A stretch of DNA of 64,000 nt from Amaranthus tricolor (GCF_026212465.1 NC_080059.1:9462311-9526310); one strand, 5' to 3'; positions 1 to 11,685 are shown, counted from the stretch's first letter. Notes: generated from the sequence alone by a model not told the origin. A program made the numbers and translations.

Positions 1-1908
1 AACCAAACGTCAACCCCTTTGGGTGACAAACACACAAATTCTCAATTTCCAATTAATTTCCTTCAAATTATTTGAGATGTCTAATCCTTATGTGATTTAC
101 AAGCCTCGATTAGAAATGAAACAACACTACTTGCACAACCACATAAACAGTATGGTCTAAGCGTGTACCTTTAAGCGCTGCAACAACGAAGTTCAAGCAC
201 GACAGAAATTTCGCCCTCTTATGAATCGAGGTCCTAAATAACACACACACAAAACGATCACGTATTAGGACGTGTTTACACATTTAATCCACCCCATACG
301 CCAAAATATCACTAAGACTAGATAATTTTTAATTGTTTACATCTAATTCCCAAAGGTTCCAAATTCCACATTCTGACCAGAAACTTTAAGGGCCATTTCG
401 GACAGATTAGAAAATTCAAACGAAAAATCCGACTTCGCCATTGCGTTCGTAACGCGTCAATTACCTTGGGTACCAATTTTCGTAATTTCTAACATTCATT
501 TACTATTTTTAATTATTTTAAGCGTTTAACGAGTTTTTAACGCAACGGGTAATTAAAACAACAACGAAAACACACCCGACACTCGGATCGGGGCGCCACC
601 ACCGAGGCAGCAGTTGCTGTCCGGAATCCCCTTTTACTTTAATTATTATTTTTTTTTTATTTTATTATTCGAATTATTAAATCCTTTTTAAATCTCATAA
701 TCTACACACCATCCGAAACCGAATTTTCATTCTACTAAAATAAAACAAACAAGACCAATTTTCCTATCACACAACCACTTGATATTTCCACACATTTGGC
801 AATACACAAAGTCCATCAACAATCTAAGCCATCATCAAAACATAAGGCTAACAACTTAAGACATACTCATCCTCAAGATCTTCAAGAACATTTAAAATTT
901 CATAACCATGATAAGTAAATTAAATATTTGATCCTCTTAACAAATTTAAATTTTATAGAGAATCATAAACCAACAATTTTTTTTTTTTTAAATTTTAAAT
1001 CGAACATATATATATAAGGACAATCCTTTAAACAAATCAAATTTTGTTAAAGGATTTATAAACTCATGGATACTTACATCACTTAATCCACACACTTAAA
1101 ATTTCATCTAACAAACTAAAATCTTGTTAGAGAAATATAAATCGTAAAATAAATTCAATTTAACATTTGAATAGACTTTATTCTTATAACAAATTTAAAC
1201 TTTGTTAAAGAATGTAAATCAAGGAAAATTTTGCATAACAGAAATATGATTTAACCCTTTTAACAAATCAATTTTATCAAAGGATTATTAAAGAAAACTT
1301 ATATAAAATACTCAATCCTCCTAATAAGTCATAGGATATCATCATATTGAAAGAAATATTATATAATCTCATACTAGAATTTCTTATAAATAAAATTTAT
1401 AAATAACAACTCAACTTACTTACCCTTTGATTTGAAGATTGGATTGAACAAAGTTTTTTTTTTTTTTTTCTTCTTGAATACCGAAACAAGAGCAAGAAAA
1501 GAGGAAAATTTTCTGAATTTTGTTCACCTTGAAAGCTTAGGAAAAGTGAGGAAACTCAAATGATGCTTAAGGATTAATAGGCACTTAAGAGGTGAGCTTA
1601 ATGTGCCATAATACTCACTTATGAGAGGAGTTACAAACTCCTCCCATTCCTCCTCACAACAACCGGCCACCCCTTCACTCCCCTCTCAATTATTATTTTT
1701 TTTTAATTTAATTAATTAATTAATTAAGTCATTATTATATTATTGTTAAAATAGAAAGAAACGTTACGCGATAAAACTCGTTACCGTTAAAATTTTAACT
1801 CACTTTATTTCTTAAAATTATCTATGTGAAATAATATAATTTAATAATACGTATTTATTTTATTTTATTATATTATTTCTTAAACCCGATAAATTACGAG
1901 GTGTTACA
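1..1908 (-). mobile_element. Partial Ty3/gypsy-type LTR (Tekay/Del-like), cut by window edge
   Basis: Read on the minus strand, the block begins TGTAACACCTCG at 1908, the type of terminus common in Tekay/Del chromovirus LTRs. It abuts the FAR1-like coding sequence that starts at 1909, as expected if the LTR landed in that gene. The rest is AT-rich and non-coding, with a more GC-rich patch near 580-630. No gag, protease or polymerase domain is visible, and the other LTR end lies outside the window or is not recognisable. Family assignment rests on the terminus and the context only. Confidence 0.45.
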
Positions 1909-3451
1909 TGCAAGAGTCACTTGGTTTAGCGTGAAAAAGTGGACACAAAGATCAAGTAATAATATGATTGTGGAGACGTATTTAGTGTGCTCATGTAAGG
2001 GAAAAACACATCATGCACCAGTTGCTCCGGAGGAAGGTAATACTGTTTCTAAGAAAACCAAGCTAATTCCAATTACTAGGAGTAACTGTGAAGTCAGAGT
2101 CAGACTAAAATTAGACAGAGAGAGCGACTTATACTACGTGAAGCAACATATTACTCTCCACACACATGAATTGACAAGGATAGAATGACAACATCTCCAT
2201 AGATCGGAGAGGCATAACTCCATTCTAGACAAGATAGAAACGATCAAAGGGTTTGAGGATGCAAACATCAAACCTACCACAGCATATCGATATTTTTCAA
2301 AGGATGCTGGAGGTGAAAAATTTGTGGCCACACCCTACATAATCACATCAATTGTGTCAACAGGTATGTGTGATGAAATTTGACCCTATAGAATTTGGCA
2401 TTAATATAATATAAATAGGGACTGTGTGTTATGTAAGTTGGTATTATGTAAATGGTTGAATGATTAATACAAATATGAACTATAGTTGTATTCGAATTAG
2501 GATTGTATACTTTGTAAATTGGCTTTAGATCACATTTAAGTTGAGATTATACTGATGTAAATTGGCATTATGACGTAAGTTGGTATTAAGAATATCTAAA
2601 ATGGATTTATGATCACATTAAGTGGGCATTACACTTAAATAATTTGGCATTATTTTTAACGTGTATGTTTTTCTCCATAATAACATGATACGGATGAAAG
2701 CGATAGAGGGTGGAGATGCTCAAAGTGTAATTGATCAATAATATGCGAGCGAGAAAAGGATCCCCAATTTTTTTACCGAGTAAGGTTAAATGAACAACGA
2801 CAACTTTTCGGCACTTTTTTGGTGTGATGGAATAATGAGAGAGGATTATAAAATATATGGGGATGTCGTTATTTTTGACACAACATACCGGACTAATCGA
2901 TACAATTTGATATGTGGTCCTATCGTCAGAATAAATAATCATTGGAACACTGTTATGTTCAGTTGTGCTTTTATAACATATGAGAAGGCTGGATCATTCA
3001 AGTGGGTCTTGTCTAATTTCAAAAAAATAATGAACGACAAATCACCGACAAAACTATAGGTAATGCTTGTGATTATAGCATATTTAACCTCTTATTTAAT
3101 ACCAGTATACTATATACCAAACACCAACTTCTTGCATTTTAATGCCAACTTATATCATACTTAAAGCCAATTTATGGTTCACTAAAAGCCAATATAATGT
3201 GAAACTGTAGAGTTTGGGCAGATGAAGATTCATCTTGTGTTGAAACGGTTGCTTATCTTGATCTACAAGGAGATATTAGTGTAAGTTGCAGTTGCAAAAA
3301 CTTTGAGGCAAGCGGTTGGTTGTGTTGCCATTGCTTAAAGGTACTACATAATCATTACATATCTAAGATTCCTGAGAAGTATATACTAACTCGCTGGACG
3401 AAACATGCTAAAAAGGTAGTGTGGGAGAGAATGTTTAGCGACATAGATTAA
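1909..3451 (+). pseudogene. FAR1/FHY3-related Mutator-derived transposase, decayed
   Basis: Three exon-like blocks remain of a FAR1-RELATED SEQUENCE/MULE protein. Block 1 (1909-2363) has the FAR1 DNA-binding zinc finger, with a cysteine pair, the Y-V-x-H block and a closing HTHEL motif. It has an in-frame TGA near 2185 and ends at a plausible CAG|GTATG donor. Block 2 (about 2706-3059) is the start of the MULE transposase core: GDAQSVID, NFFTE, FWCDG and the FDTTYRTNRY block carrying the first catalytic Asp. It contains three in-frame TAA codons. Block 3 (3211-3451) follows an AG acceptor and has a SWIM finger (CSC...LCCHCLKVL) and the typical YILTRWTKHA tail before a stop. The second catalytic Asp and the Glu region are missing between blocks 2 and 3. 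A gypsy-type LTR cuts the 5' end. Functional FAR1 relatives act in phytochrome A signalling; this copy cannot encode a full protein. Confidence 0.8.
2389..2660 (+). repeat. Degenerate TAAGTTGGYATTA tandem motif, forward orientation
   Basis: The spacer between FAR1-like blocks 1 and 2 repeats variants of AATTTGGCATTA and GTAAGTTGGTATTA at irregular intervals of about 30-60 bp. The reverse complement recurs at 3100-3810, so the transposase core is flanked by oppositely oriented motif arrays. Confidence 0.6.
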
Positions 3452-3810
3452 AACATCACTTATAATAACATGATCTAATGCCAACTTATACTTTATTAAA
3501 TGCCGAATAATACATATTAAATGCCAACTTATTTTAAATGACAACTTATATAATATTTATCACATTATATTGAATTAAATGCCAACTTACATAACACTAA
3601 AGCCAATTTCTAACATATAAAGTTCCAATTTACAAAAAAAAATAAAACCCCCAATTTACAAAAATAAAATCCATCTTCTTAAACTTCATCATATATCCCA
3701 ACTTACAATAAACATGCATAATCCCAATTTAGAAAAAATAAAAACATAACCCCCATTTACAATAGATTTAATGCCAATTTAGATCAGATCTAAAGTCGAT
3801 TTACATATAA
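3100..3810 (-). repeat. Degenerate TAATGCCAACTTA tandem motif, inverted orientation
   Basis: At least a dozen variants of AATGCCAACTTA / AAAGCCAATTTA occur at 3100-3200 and 3470-3810, on either side of the SWIM block (3211-3451). They are the reverse complement of the motif at 2389-2660. The arrangement could be decayed subterminal repeats of a Mutator element or an intronic motif that spread locally. Confidence 0.6.
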
Positions 3811-3819
3811 ATTTTTTTT

Positions 3820-3978
3820 TTACTTACGATCCTTCATTTGTTCCAATTTGACGTTTAGTTTAGCCTTCTTCTTTTTGGGTTTTGGGTTGGAACTTTGAAC
3901 ATCACCACTCGTTTCCGGATTTAAGTCTAGTCTTCTCAAATTTTCCATTGCAGATGCTAGGGTTTGTTCATCATCCAT
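3820..3978 (-). CDS. Short Lys-rich ORF, possible orphan first exon (52 aa)
   Basis: A minus-strand ATG at 3978 opens a 52-codon frame beginning MDDEQTLASAMENLRRLDLN and ending in a lysine-rich stretch (KPKKKKAK), which could be a nuclear-localisation-like cluster. The frame runs over a perfect plant 5' splice donor, GTAAGT, at 3827-3822, so it may be a first exon whose partner exons were lost or lie in the decayed region. I recognise no family. It lies next to the FAR1-like pseudogene but on the opposite strand, as a second gene of a Mutator-type element or a captured host exon could. It may also be a chance frame. Confidence 0.25.
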   Translation of the reverse strand: MDDEQTLASAMENLRRLDLNPETSGDVQSSNPKPKKKKAKLNVKLEQMKDRK

Positions 3979-4735
3979 GTCTAAAATCAAAAAAAAATAT
4001 AGAATTTTAGTTTATTAAAAAAGAGAAATTTGGTTATTAATGGAATAAAACAATCCAAATGGCAAAAAATGGCAAAAAAAAATTAACAACAACAAAATAA
4101 ACCAAAATTGCATGCGAAGAAAAAATAAACAAAAAAAACTAAAATTTTACCATATCTGTTTGTATATGGAGGAACTAAACAGTGTCTTCGCTTCAAAAAA
4201 ATGGCGAAAAGCACAAGTGTACAGGAGAAAAAAAATGAGATGAAGAAAGAAAAGCGAAATGGCGACTCAAATGGTTGATTAAAACTGAAAATGGGAGGGG
4301 AAGAAACTAAATATGGAAGGTTTTTTTTTTTAATGATGATTGCAGTTTTTGGGAGGGAAAATGGCACGTATTACAAAGGGACAAATCAAATAATAGGTTT
4401 GCATTTCCCAAATATAATAATATGATATAAATTAAATTAAAAACTGCCTAATTAAATAATTTTATTTTATTTTATTTTATTTTTTGAATTTGGGCCGGCC
4501 CATGGAACATAAGAATTTGTGTTCCTCAAATTGTTCTTATTAATGCTCCATTAATGATTCTACAGTCGAGATATGCATATGAACTCAAAGAACATGTACG
4601 CAAGGGGCGAAAGACAAAAATAATTAGGAAATTAAAAATATAATTTTAGTTACATGTTGTAGTATTTTTTCTATTTATATTTATTTAATTATTGTTAAAG
4701 ATTAAACTTATTGTGTAAGATGCAGATTGGCGAAT

Positions 4736-4889
4736 AACTGCATAAATTTGGAGGATTTATTTTGAGCCGAGAACTCTTTGGCAACATCCTCTTTTATGGG
4801 TATGGATTGTCGTCCTTTTTCCCTCTCCAGACCCTGCTCATAGTCTCTTTGAGCAGAATACAATAGTTATAATGATGATGATTATTTAA
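4736..4889 (+). mobile_element. 3' tail of an RTE-type LINE (truncated)
   Basis: The segment carries the GAGCAGAATA-type block followed by AATGATGATGATTA. This mirrors the 3' end of the better preserved RTE element at 33122-34762, which ends GAGCGGAATATTGGG plus (ATG)n. The rest of the LINE is absent, as usual for 5'-truncated copies. Confidence 0.5.
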
Positions 4890-5240
4890 ATTTGTTTTAT
4901 TTGTTGCCGCTAATATATAAGAATGATAAACTCAAGTGAGATCATATTTGACTCGATTAATTTCATCAAAGAAAATTATTACTTTTGATTTTTTTTACAC
5001 ATTTTTTAAGTTTGGATCAACACATCACTTTTTATATTCATGCATTTTTAAATCTTTTACCATTTTCTTATATTTATGCAATTGTGTGCTATGTCAAAAT
5101 TATAGGGACAACAAGAGTAACTATTGATTATTATGGTAATAAAATTTGGATGGTTGGATGATAAGGAAGGATTTATTATTACATAAAATTAGAAGTTCAA
5201 ATCTTTTTAGCATTAAGTTTTCAGTAATAATTTCATTTTA

Positions 5241-5480
5241 TACTTTCTCTATTTTTTATTTTCATCATATGCTTTTTCCCTCCATTTAATTTATGTTTTC
5301 AGTTTTTAATATCTTCAATTTTGCGAATCAAAAAATTATGAAAACTAGATTAAGATGATTTAAATGAAATTTCATATGACTATATTTTAACTTAAAGATT
5401 AATGACAATAAGCAAGTCAGTCTGTTTGATGAATAGTATTGAAGTCAACACGTATACGACAAAAAACTATGGAGGAAGTA
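5241..5480. mobile_element. Stowaway-like MITE, degenerate
   Basis: The left end is TACTTTCTCTATTTTTTATT and the right end reads ...CTATGGAGGAAGTA, roughly its inverse complement. The CTYCCTCY terminus flanked by TA fits Stowaway (Tc1/mariner-derived) elements. Confidence 0.4.
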
Positions 5481-6403
5481 ATTCTTTTGTTCTATTATAA
5501 TTACTATATTTTACTTTTTACGCTACTTAAAGTGTTATTATGATATTTTTTCTTGAATTATACTTCACATAAAATAATAATAATAAAAGAAAATATTATC
5601 AAAGTATTTGATTAAAGTATTCACACAAGAGTCCTCTTAAAAAAAAAAGTATTCACACAAAATCAATTGTACAAATGTTAAGAAGTAATGCGGAAAGAAA
5701 GTAGTGGAGACTATTACAAAGTAAAAGAAACGGACCAAAATAAAAAATGTTTATAAAGATATGGACATATGGGCAGAATATTATTGGTATAAAAAGGAAA
5801 ATTGCACGTGATAACTTTGAATTTTTGACTTTTTCACGTATTAGACAAATATTTTTTTAATTCACATGATGATATTGACCTTTTTCACATGGTAGACAAA
5901 AGGAAAGTTTTTTTGTTAACTTTACACTATTTTTATACAATATAATGACAATTCTTTTAAAAACAAAATTTGTGATTACCCTAATTGACTACATTATATA
6001 TTGAAATCCAATCAAAATAATTATTTAATTTAACAAAAAAAACTTACTCCCTCCGTTCTCTTTTGTTTGTCCACTTTAAGTTTTCCACTTTAGAATGGAG
6101 AATTTTAAATTTAATTTTTAAAGTATATAATAAAGATAAAAATATATTCATGTGAAATCTTGTTAGATTCGTCTTGATGCAAAGAATTTTAATATATAGT
6201 TTTTACAATTTTTAATAATGTGTGCTAAGAGATATTGAGGCTTAAAATTTGATTTAAAAACCACATGAAAAAGTTAGACGTTCAAAGTCACCACATGAAA
6301 AAGTTGGAAGCTCAAGGTCATCACACGGATTTAAAAAATCATTTATTTACTACATAAAAAGCCAAAAACTCAATGTCACACTTTTTATAATAATAAAAAA
6401 AAC

Positions 6404-6549
6404 ACAAATTATTGTGAGAGACGGTCTCTATGAGAAGCGCATTAGATATATGTCCAAATAGCCCAATTAATACAAATTAAAGAGAAAATAAGAATATAGA
6501 CTTCTTATTTTAAGGTCATCTCTTTAAAAAAGGATCTCTCACAAAAGTA
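6404..6549. mobile_element. GAGACGGTCTC-type MITE
   Basis: The left end is CAAATTATTGTGAGAGACGG and the right end is GGATCTCTCACAAAAG. These are inverted ends shared with several elements in this window (17601, 25121, 25613, 43200). No coding capacity. Confidence 0.5.
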
Positions 6550-6696
6550 GCTGATAAAGAAAAAAATAAAAATAAAAAACACAAGTGTGGGTCATGAGGG
6601 CCCTTCCACATGAACTTGGCAAAATAAGCCTTGTTTCCTCATAGAATTCTACATTATCGTGCATTTATGATTACATATTTATACTTCAATAATGAT

Positions 6697-6960
6697 ATAG
6701 TAGATCTTATTCATCTAAAATGGGACATTTACTTTATACACACTATTCAATGTACTTATTCGATTCTTAATATATTGAATTATGTGTAATTAAAAATTAT
6801 AAAAAATTGATATTAACAATCTTTACATCAAAACGAATCAAATAAGATTCCATATGATTATGTTTTAACTTATAAATTAATAATAAAATACAATTTAAAA
6901 GTGATAGATGAATAGTATCCAAAAAAGAAATATTCCATTTTAGATGAATAGGAGGTAGTA
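6697..6960. mobile_element. Stowaway-like MITE
   Basis: The left arm TTATTCATCTAAAATGGGAC and the right arm ATTCCATTTTAGATGAATAG are inverted complements close to the ends, and the right end is GGAGGTAGTA. Size and ends fit Stowaway. Confidence 0.5.
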
Positions 6961-8116
6961 GCTTTTAATATAAAAATTATACTTTACCTATTTAAATATT
7001 ATCCTTATCAATTTACATTTATTTCAGTATAATCAATAGATTTCCTTATAAAAAAATTCAATTTTAAGTAATTAGTGTGTTTTTTGATATGTTTACAAAA
7101 ATTTAAGATTTTTCTTAATTTTAAATTTTTTCCAATTTAAATTTAAATTAGATTTTTAAAGTATCTATCAAAAAATAAAATATATTTATGTGGAAACTTG
7201 TTACATTTGTATTAATGCATATTTTTATATTAGATTTTTGATAATTTTTCTGATGCGTGATATTAACGCTCAAATTTTGTTTTAAAATATAAGCAAAAAA
7301 TTTAAATAGACAAGTAAAAAAAAATAATTAAAATTTCAAGATATATTAAATACTCTTATCATATAGCGAAAACGCCCTCAGAACCAGAATTCTCTTATTT
7401 TCTTGTAGCATTCTCAGTGGAAGTATACAATATTAATTTCAAATTGAGAACAGAATCAGATAGAAGCATTTATAATTATAATTCCGAATAAACACACATT
7501 TTCTCTCATTTACTTTCTCTGTCTCATTAAAAGAGTCGTTGTATAAATAAAATTTCCCTTCTTTTTTCTCTAACTATATATTATATAATTTTTTTTTCCA
7601 TTATATTAATATTAAATAAATAATTAAATATATAATTCTAGAATCATATACTAATAAGGCATATACACAAACTAAATTTTAATAATAAGTATTAACTCAA
7701 TTTGCCCCTTTATAAGCTGAGTGGTTGCATCTTAAAACTACCCTACAAAACAGTCTCAGCCATTAAAAAAGGGTGATATTAAATGAAAATGTAAATTTGT
7801 AATAAAAAACTTTAAAACTGTTTTTTAATTAAAGTTTCAATGAAACTTTTAATGGAAATGTACACTATGCACCACCATTTAGTATTACAAACAAATTGTT
7901 AGAGATTTTACCATTATCATTCTAATTTTTTATGAATTTTACAACTTTCAAATTTGTCTACACATTTTAGGTAGGAAAAAAGCTTACAAGCTCGATTTAC
8001 AAAGATCAAACTTTTTAACCCCAATTTTTTATATATATAAAATAAAAAAATTGTAATATTACAAGAGTGTAAATAACCAAGCAATAAAAAGTAATTATCA
8101 AAACCCCCGAAAAAAA

Positions 8117-8944
8117 TTAGAAAGTAAATTTCCAGATCTTAATTCTAAGATCAACCTTACATTTAGCATCCGACGTCGTTCCTGGAGTCGGTGTCTTAGA
8201 ACTTGCATTTTTAGGCTGAAAACCTTTAATCCCTTCACATGTAACCCTAATTCCGATTTTCTTTGTTTTGATCTTTCCAATCTGTACTTCCACCATTGTA
8301 TTCAGCTCTACCGACACAGGGAATCCACTTTTTTTTGATAGATCTGATCTGAGTTGACTCACTGTATCCGAGTCAAAATTTCGAGTTCTGTCACTAATTA
8401 CAGTAGCTTTCATAATCGTCGTGTTTCCTGCAACGTGTGTGAACGCTGGGAGAGTCGCGTTACCGGCATCGACACCGGCGACGGAAATTTTGACCGACGT
8501 AGGATCGTTTACGAATGTGATTTTCTTTTTGTTAGGGTTTTTGGCAGTGAGTGTGAAGTCGAGTCTTGAGTTAAGGTGAGTGAACCCGGACGAGTCGGAA
8601 GATGAGAGATTGAATTTGGAGATCCGAATTGAGGAAACGGAGAACTTCGGGTGTTTAGGGTGGTACAGAACGTAGAAAATGCAGCCGGCAATGGCGGCTA
8701 AAAGGAGGAGAGAGAGAATAGCGATTAGTGTGTAAATGAAGGTAAGACAACAACATTTTCTACAAGAACATGACCGGTTTGAACGCCGGTTTTGTTGAGG
8801 ACGGTAAACCGGACGAGGACGGTTCGGGTTGTAGAGTTGGCCGGTTTTAGCTGGACCTGCACTTCCGTTTGGGATGGTTGAACCGCCGTTTAAGGCTGCT
8901 GGTGGTGGGTTAGGTTTGGCGGTTGGGTAAACTCTATCCGCCAT
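8117..8944 (-). CDS. NHL13: NDR1/HIN1-like protein (NHL13-type, LEA_2 family)
   Basis: Intronless gene encoding 275 residues. The N-terminus (1-58) is a cytosolic Pro/Asn/Arg-rich tail with the MADRVYP start and a RPVYRPQ segment typical of NHL13. A Cys cluster (59-66, including CRKCCC) is followed by one strong membrane helix (about 67-93), then YHPKHPKFSVSSIRISKFNL at 94-113, the entry to the LEA_2 beta-sandwich. The AKNPN motif (134-138) and several N-glycosylation sequons (NLS, NAT, NTT) lie on the predicted extracytosolic side. The conserved KCK...KIWKFTF end is present. NHL proteins are plasma-membrane, NDR1-like factors in resistance to bacteria and hypersensitive signalling; that role is inferred from the family. 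The start at 8944 sits in AAAATGGCG and matches the family N-terminus. The frame stays open upstream to an ATG at 9118, adding 58 Phe/Ser-rich residues, which I treat as 5' leader. No frameshift or stop; probably functional. Confidence 0.93.
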   Translation of the reverse strand: MADRVYPTAKPNPPPAALNGGSTIPNGSAGPAKTGQLYNPNRPRPVYRPQQNRRSNRSCSCRKCCCLTFIYTLIAILSLLLLAAIAGCIFYVLYHPKHPKFSVSSIRISKFNLSSSDSSGFTHLNSRLDFTLTAKNPNKKKITFVNDPTSVKISVAGVDAGNATLPAFTHVAGNTTIMKATVISDRTRNFDSDTVSQLRSDLSKKSGFPVSVELNTMVEVQIGKIKTKKIGIRVTCEGIKGFQPKNASSKTPTPGTTSDAKCKVDLRIKIWKFTF

Positions 8945-9300
8945 TTTACGAGTTCGGGTTCGGTTCGGGTTCGGGTTTAGAGAAATTGTGAAAGAAATTG
9001 AAGAATAAAATTGTGGTGAGGAAAGCTTGGGACTTGGGAGGAAGAAAAAAGAGGGAATCCCTTTGAAAGATGGGTTTGGTTGGTTTCTCTTTGTAAATGG
9101 GAACTTTTTATTAGTCACTTTGGTGAGGATTGATAAGATAATAATTATAGGTGTGATATAATTTTCTTATACCAAACCAAAGAAAAGGAAAAGGGAGAGT
9201 AATGTGCAATTGACCTTGTGAAAACTAGATAGACTATATGACTTACAAAACACTCATGATTTGTAAGAGATTAAGAGAGGTACTATTTGGGATTGGGATA
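8945..9300 (-). promoter_or_regulatory. 5' leader and upstream region of the NHL13-like gene
   Basis: The minus-strand leader upstream of the ATG is rich in CT and contains repeated CGAACC-type triplets just before the start. No W-box cluster or single convincing TATA box could be assigned, so the transcription start is not placed. The frame is open back to 9118. Confidence 0.35.
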
Positions 9301-9317
9301 ATAATTACACAAATTTT

Positions 9318-9470
9318 AAAGTGAGATGGTTTTATGGCGAGGGTGATATTATTTTTTGAGCTGATTTATATATATTTAATGTGTTAAAGTGATCATTTAC
9401 AATTTTAAAGTGATTAATTAGAAAATAACTAATTATATATATTTGTCTTATAGTGAAACAATCTCATACC
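9318..9470. mobile_element. Degenerate palindromic MITE
   Basis: A GTGAGATGGTTTTATGG-like left arm faces a right arm ending GTGAAACAATCTCATACC. The internal text (AGTGATCATTTACAATTTTAAAGTG) closely matches units at 55570-56010 and 58436-58580, so these are copies of one dispersed family. Confidence 0.45.
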
Positions 9471-10011
9471 AATTAATTAATGAGAAGTGAGGATGTAAAA
9501 TTGGGTATGATTGCTTAGTTGGTGGGTGGGCTTTTAAGTGTGGAGAATGTGATTGTGTGAGTGATGTATTTCATGTGTTGAAAAGAATTTGTCACCCTTA
9601 AATATGAAAAGTGCTTAGAAAATTGAGTTTGTGACTTTAAAACAACTCACCTAAGTGTTTTTTTTTATTTTTATTTTTCTATGAGAACTCACCTAAGTTT
9701 AAGACTAATCAATTGTTTGTTTAGATATTCATTTCATTTACTTTGTGGTATGTGTGAAAATTTGATTTCATAGCTAAATTCTAAATTGGTCCAAATATAT
9801 TGATGTGCTAGTGTTGGAATTCATTATTAAATTGACCAAATATTTGGTGTATTACTTTGGGTATAGTTTTCCTTAACTCCCAACTTTCAAATGGTAATAA
9901 GTTATATCTTTATTAGACCTCAAATTGAAAATTTGGAACTAAATTTCTTTAACTTCAACATTTGACTTTATGAACATGATATTTTGGACCCTTAATAGCC
10001 TCTATATAGAA

Positions 10012-10283
10012 AATTTAGGACTAATATTCAATCCTAATACTAAGTCTCTAGTGTATTCAATACCATTAAATCAACCTCTATACATTTCAATCATGATTAG
10101 TATGTTGATTAATTTATTTATGATAATTTGTTGTTCTAGAATAAAATGTGAATTTTATGGTTAGATTAATGAAAATTATAATATTAAAAAGTTAAACGCA
10201 TGGTTAAATGTATAGAGGCTAATTTAATAGTAGTTTTGCATACACAAGAGATTTTGTATTAGGATTGAATAATAAGTCCTTTG
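10012..10283. mobile_element. Foldback MITE with about 90-bp inverted arms
   Basis: The left arm reads AGGACTAATATTCAATCC then TCTAGTGTATTC...CCTCTATACATTT. The right arm reads AAATGTATAGAGG...GGATTGAATAATAAGTCCT. The two arms are near-perfect inverted complements around a roughly 90-bp loop. It has no coding capacity and would fold into a long hairpin if transcribed. Superfamily and target duplication were not resolved. Confidence 0.7.
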
Positions 10284-10391
10284 TACTTATTCAATAAATT
10301 ACTCCTTCTACATTAGCTTAAGATTGTAACCTAAAATATACTATGAAACTAGATAATTAATTACAAAAGTCAATTAAATTAAAGAGCATTA

Positions 10392-11685
10392 TTATAGTTT
10401 GCAATTCTTTTCATTTTATCGTCACTCCTTATATATTGAACTTCTAATATTGTCCCTGGTTACTTTTCAAACCTTCATTCTCTAACATCTCTCTAAAAAC
10501 TCTCTTCGAACACTCATTTATCTAAAACAAGCTAAAACTAAAAATCAAATTACAATAGCCAACGAAAATGAGCATCAATATGATTGCGAAATCAATATAA
10601 TTATGTTAAAATTTGATACATGGTTACTCTTCTGTGTCAAAATTTGATACATGGTTACTTTTCTAGCTATAACTTTAATAGAAAAACATATAATGCAATG
10701 TTTGCGGCAATAGAACCTAGACTTCAAGATCTTTCTAATGATATATTATATGTCTAATTCTGACAACCTAGCAAAAAATAAAGATCGTTTAAAGTTTGTT
10801 TGTGCTAAAATTTGATACATGTTTAATCTTTTAGGCATAACCTTTTTTAAAAAAATCATATTGATGCAAGATTTGCTTCATCTGAAATTAGACTTCAAGT
10901 GCTTTCCAACGACATATTATATGCCCAATTTCGACAATTGAGTAAGAAATAACAACCATTTAAAGTTTCGAGGGATTTTTAACATCTAGTCGCGCGACGA
11001 GTCTAACCAGACCGTGGTATGGTAGTGTAAAACGAGCGACTGAACCGCAGTACGGTCGCGTGAAATGCGCGATCGGACCGCGGTATGGTCGCGTAAAACT
11101 CGCAACTCTACCGTGGTCCGGTCGCGCGCTTTACGCCACCATACCGCGGTCCGATGGCGCGCGACTCAATTGTCAGAATTAGGCATATAATATGTCGTTG
11201 GAAAGTCCTTAAAGTCTAGTTTTTAATGCTGTAAATCTTGCTTTAATATAATTTTTCTATAAAAATTTATGTCCAAAAGATTGAACATATATCAAATTTT
11301 AACACAAACAAATTTTAAACGATCATCATTTCTTGCTCGGCTATTGGAATTGGGCATGTAATATATCATTGGAAAGATCTTGAAGTCTAGGTTTTAATGA
11401 TGCAAATATTAAAGTAATGTGATTTTCCTATTAAAAGTTTTGGCCAAAAGAGTGATTATGTATCAAATTTCAACACAAAACGTGTGATTAGGTTTATTTT
11501 TCGATTTTAAAACATTATTTTCTTTTTAAAATTAATATTTTTTTATTTTAATTCAATTATCATTAATAAATTTAGTTTTGTAATAACAATGGTTGATTTT
11601 ATAATTAAAAATAGATTTAAACGCATTTTAATAATTTTCTTAAAAGAAGGGGTGGCAATATAAGAGCCAAGAGGGCATATTGTAT
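10392..11685. mobile_element. Member 1 of the TIR-hairpin family; long foldback element
   Basis: The left end (GCAATTCTTTTCATTTTATCGTCACTCC, given here as GCAATTCTTTTC and CATTTTATCGTCACTCC) matches the TIR of the elements at 20146 and 61622. The degenerate right end contains AAGGGGTGGCAATATAAGAG, the inverse of the TIR core. Inside are two arms of roughly 400 bp (about 10600-10980 and 11168-11480) in inverted orientation; each holds internally duplicated blocks such as AAAATTTGATACATG with GACTTCAAG...CATATTATATG. They meet at a GC-rich core. The outer boundaries are approximate and I found no clear target duplication. Confidence 0.5.
10985..11167. repeat. GC-rich hairpin core of blocks with GTCGC and CCGYGGT
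   Basis: In otherwise AT-rich DNA this 180-bp block is CpG-rich. It repeats short blocks such as GTCGCG, ACCGTGGTATGGT, ACCGCGGTATGGTCGCG and their inverses, and ends GCGCGACTC facing the opening AGTCGCGCGAC. It sits at the symmetry centre of the foldback element. Confidence 0.75.

Larger units (their letters stand above)
4890..8116. other. Gene-free AT-rich spacer with MITE remnants
   Basis: No protein family is recognisable. The spacer contains two Stowaway-like elements, one GAGACGGTCTC-type MITE, an isolated Stowaway-like end (ACTCCCTCCGTTCTC near 6046) and simple AT-rich sequence. Its last few hundred bases should include the 3' UTR of the NHL gene, though no polyadenylation signal could be assigned with confidence. 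Confidence 0.6.
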
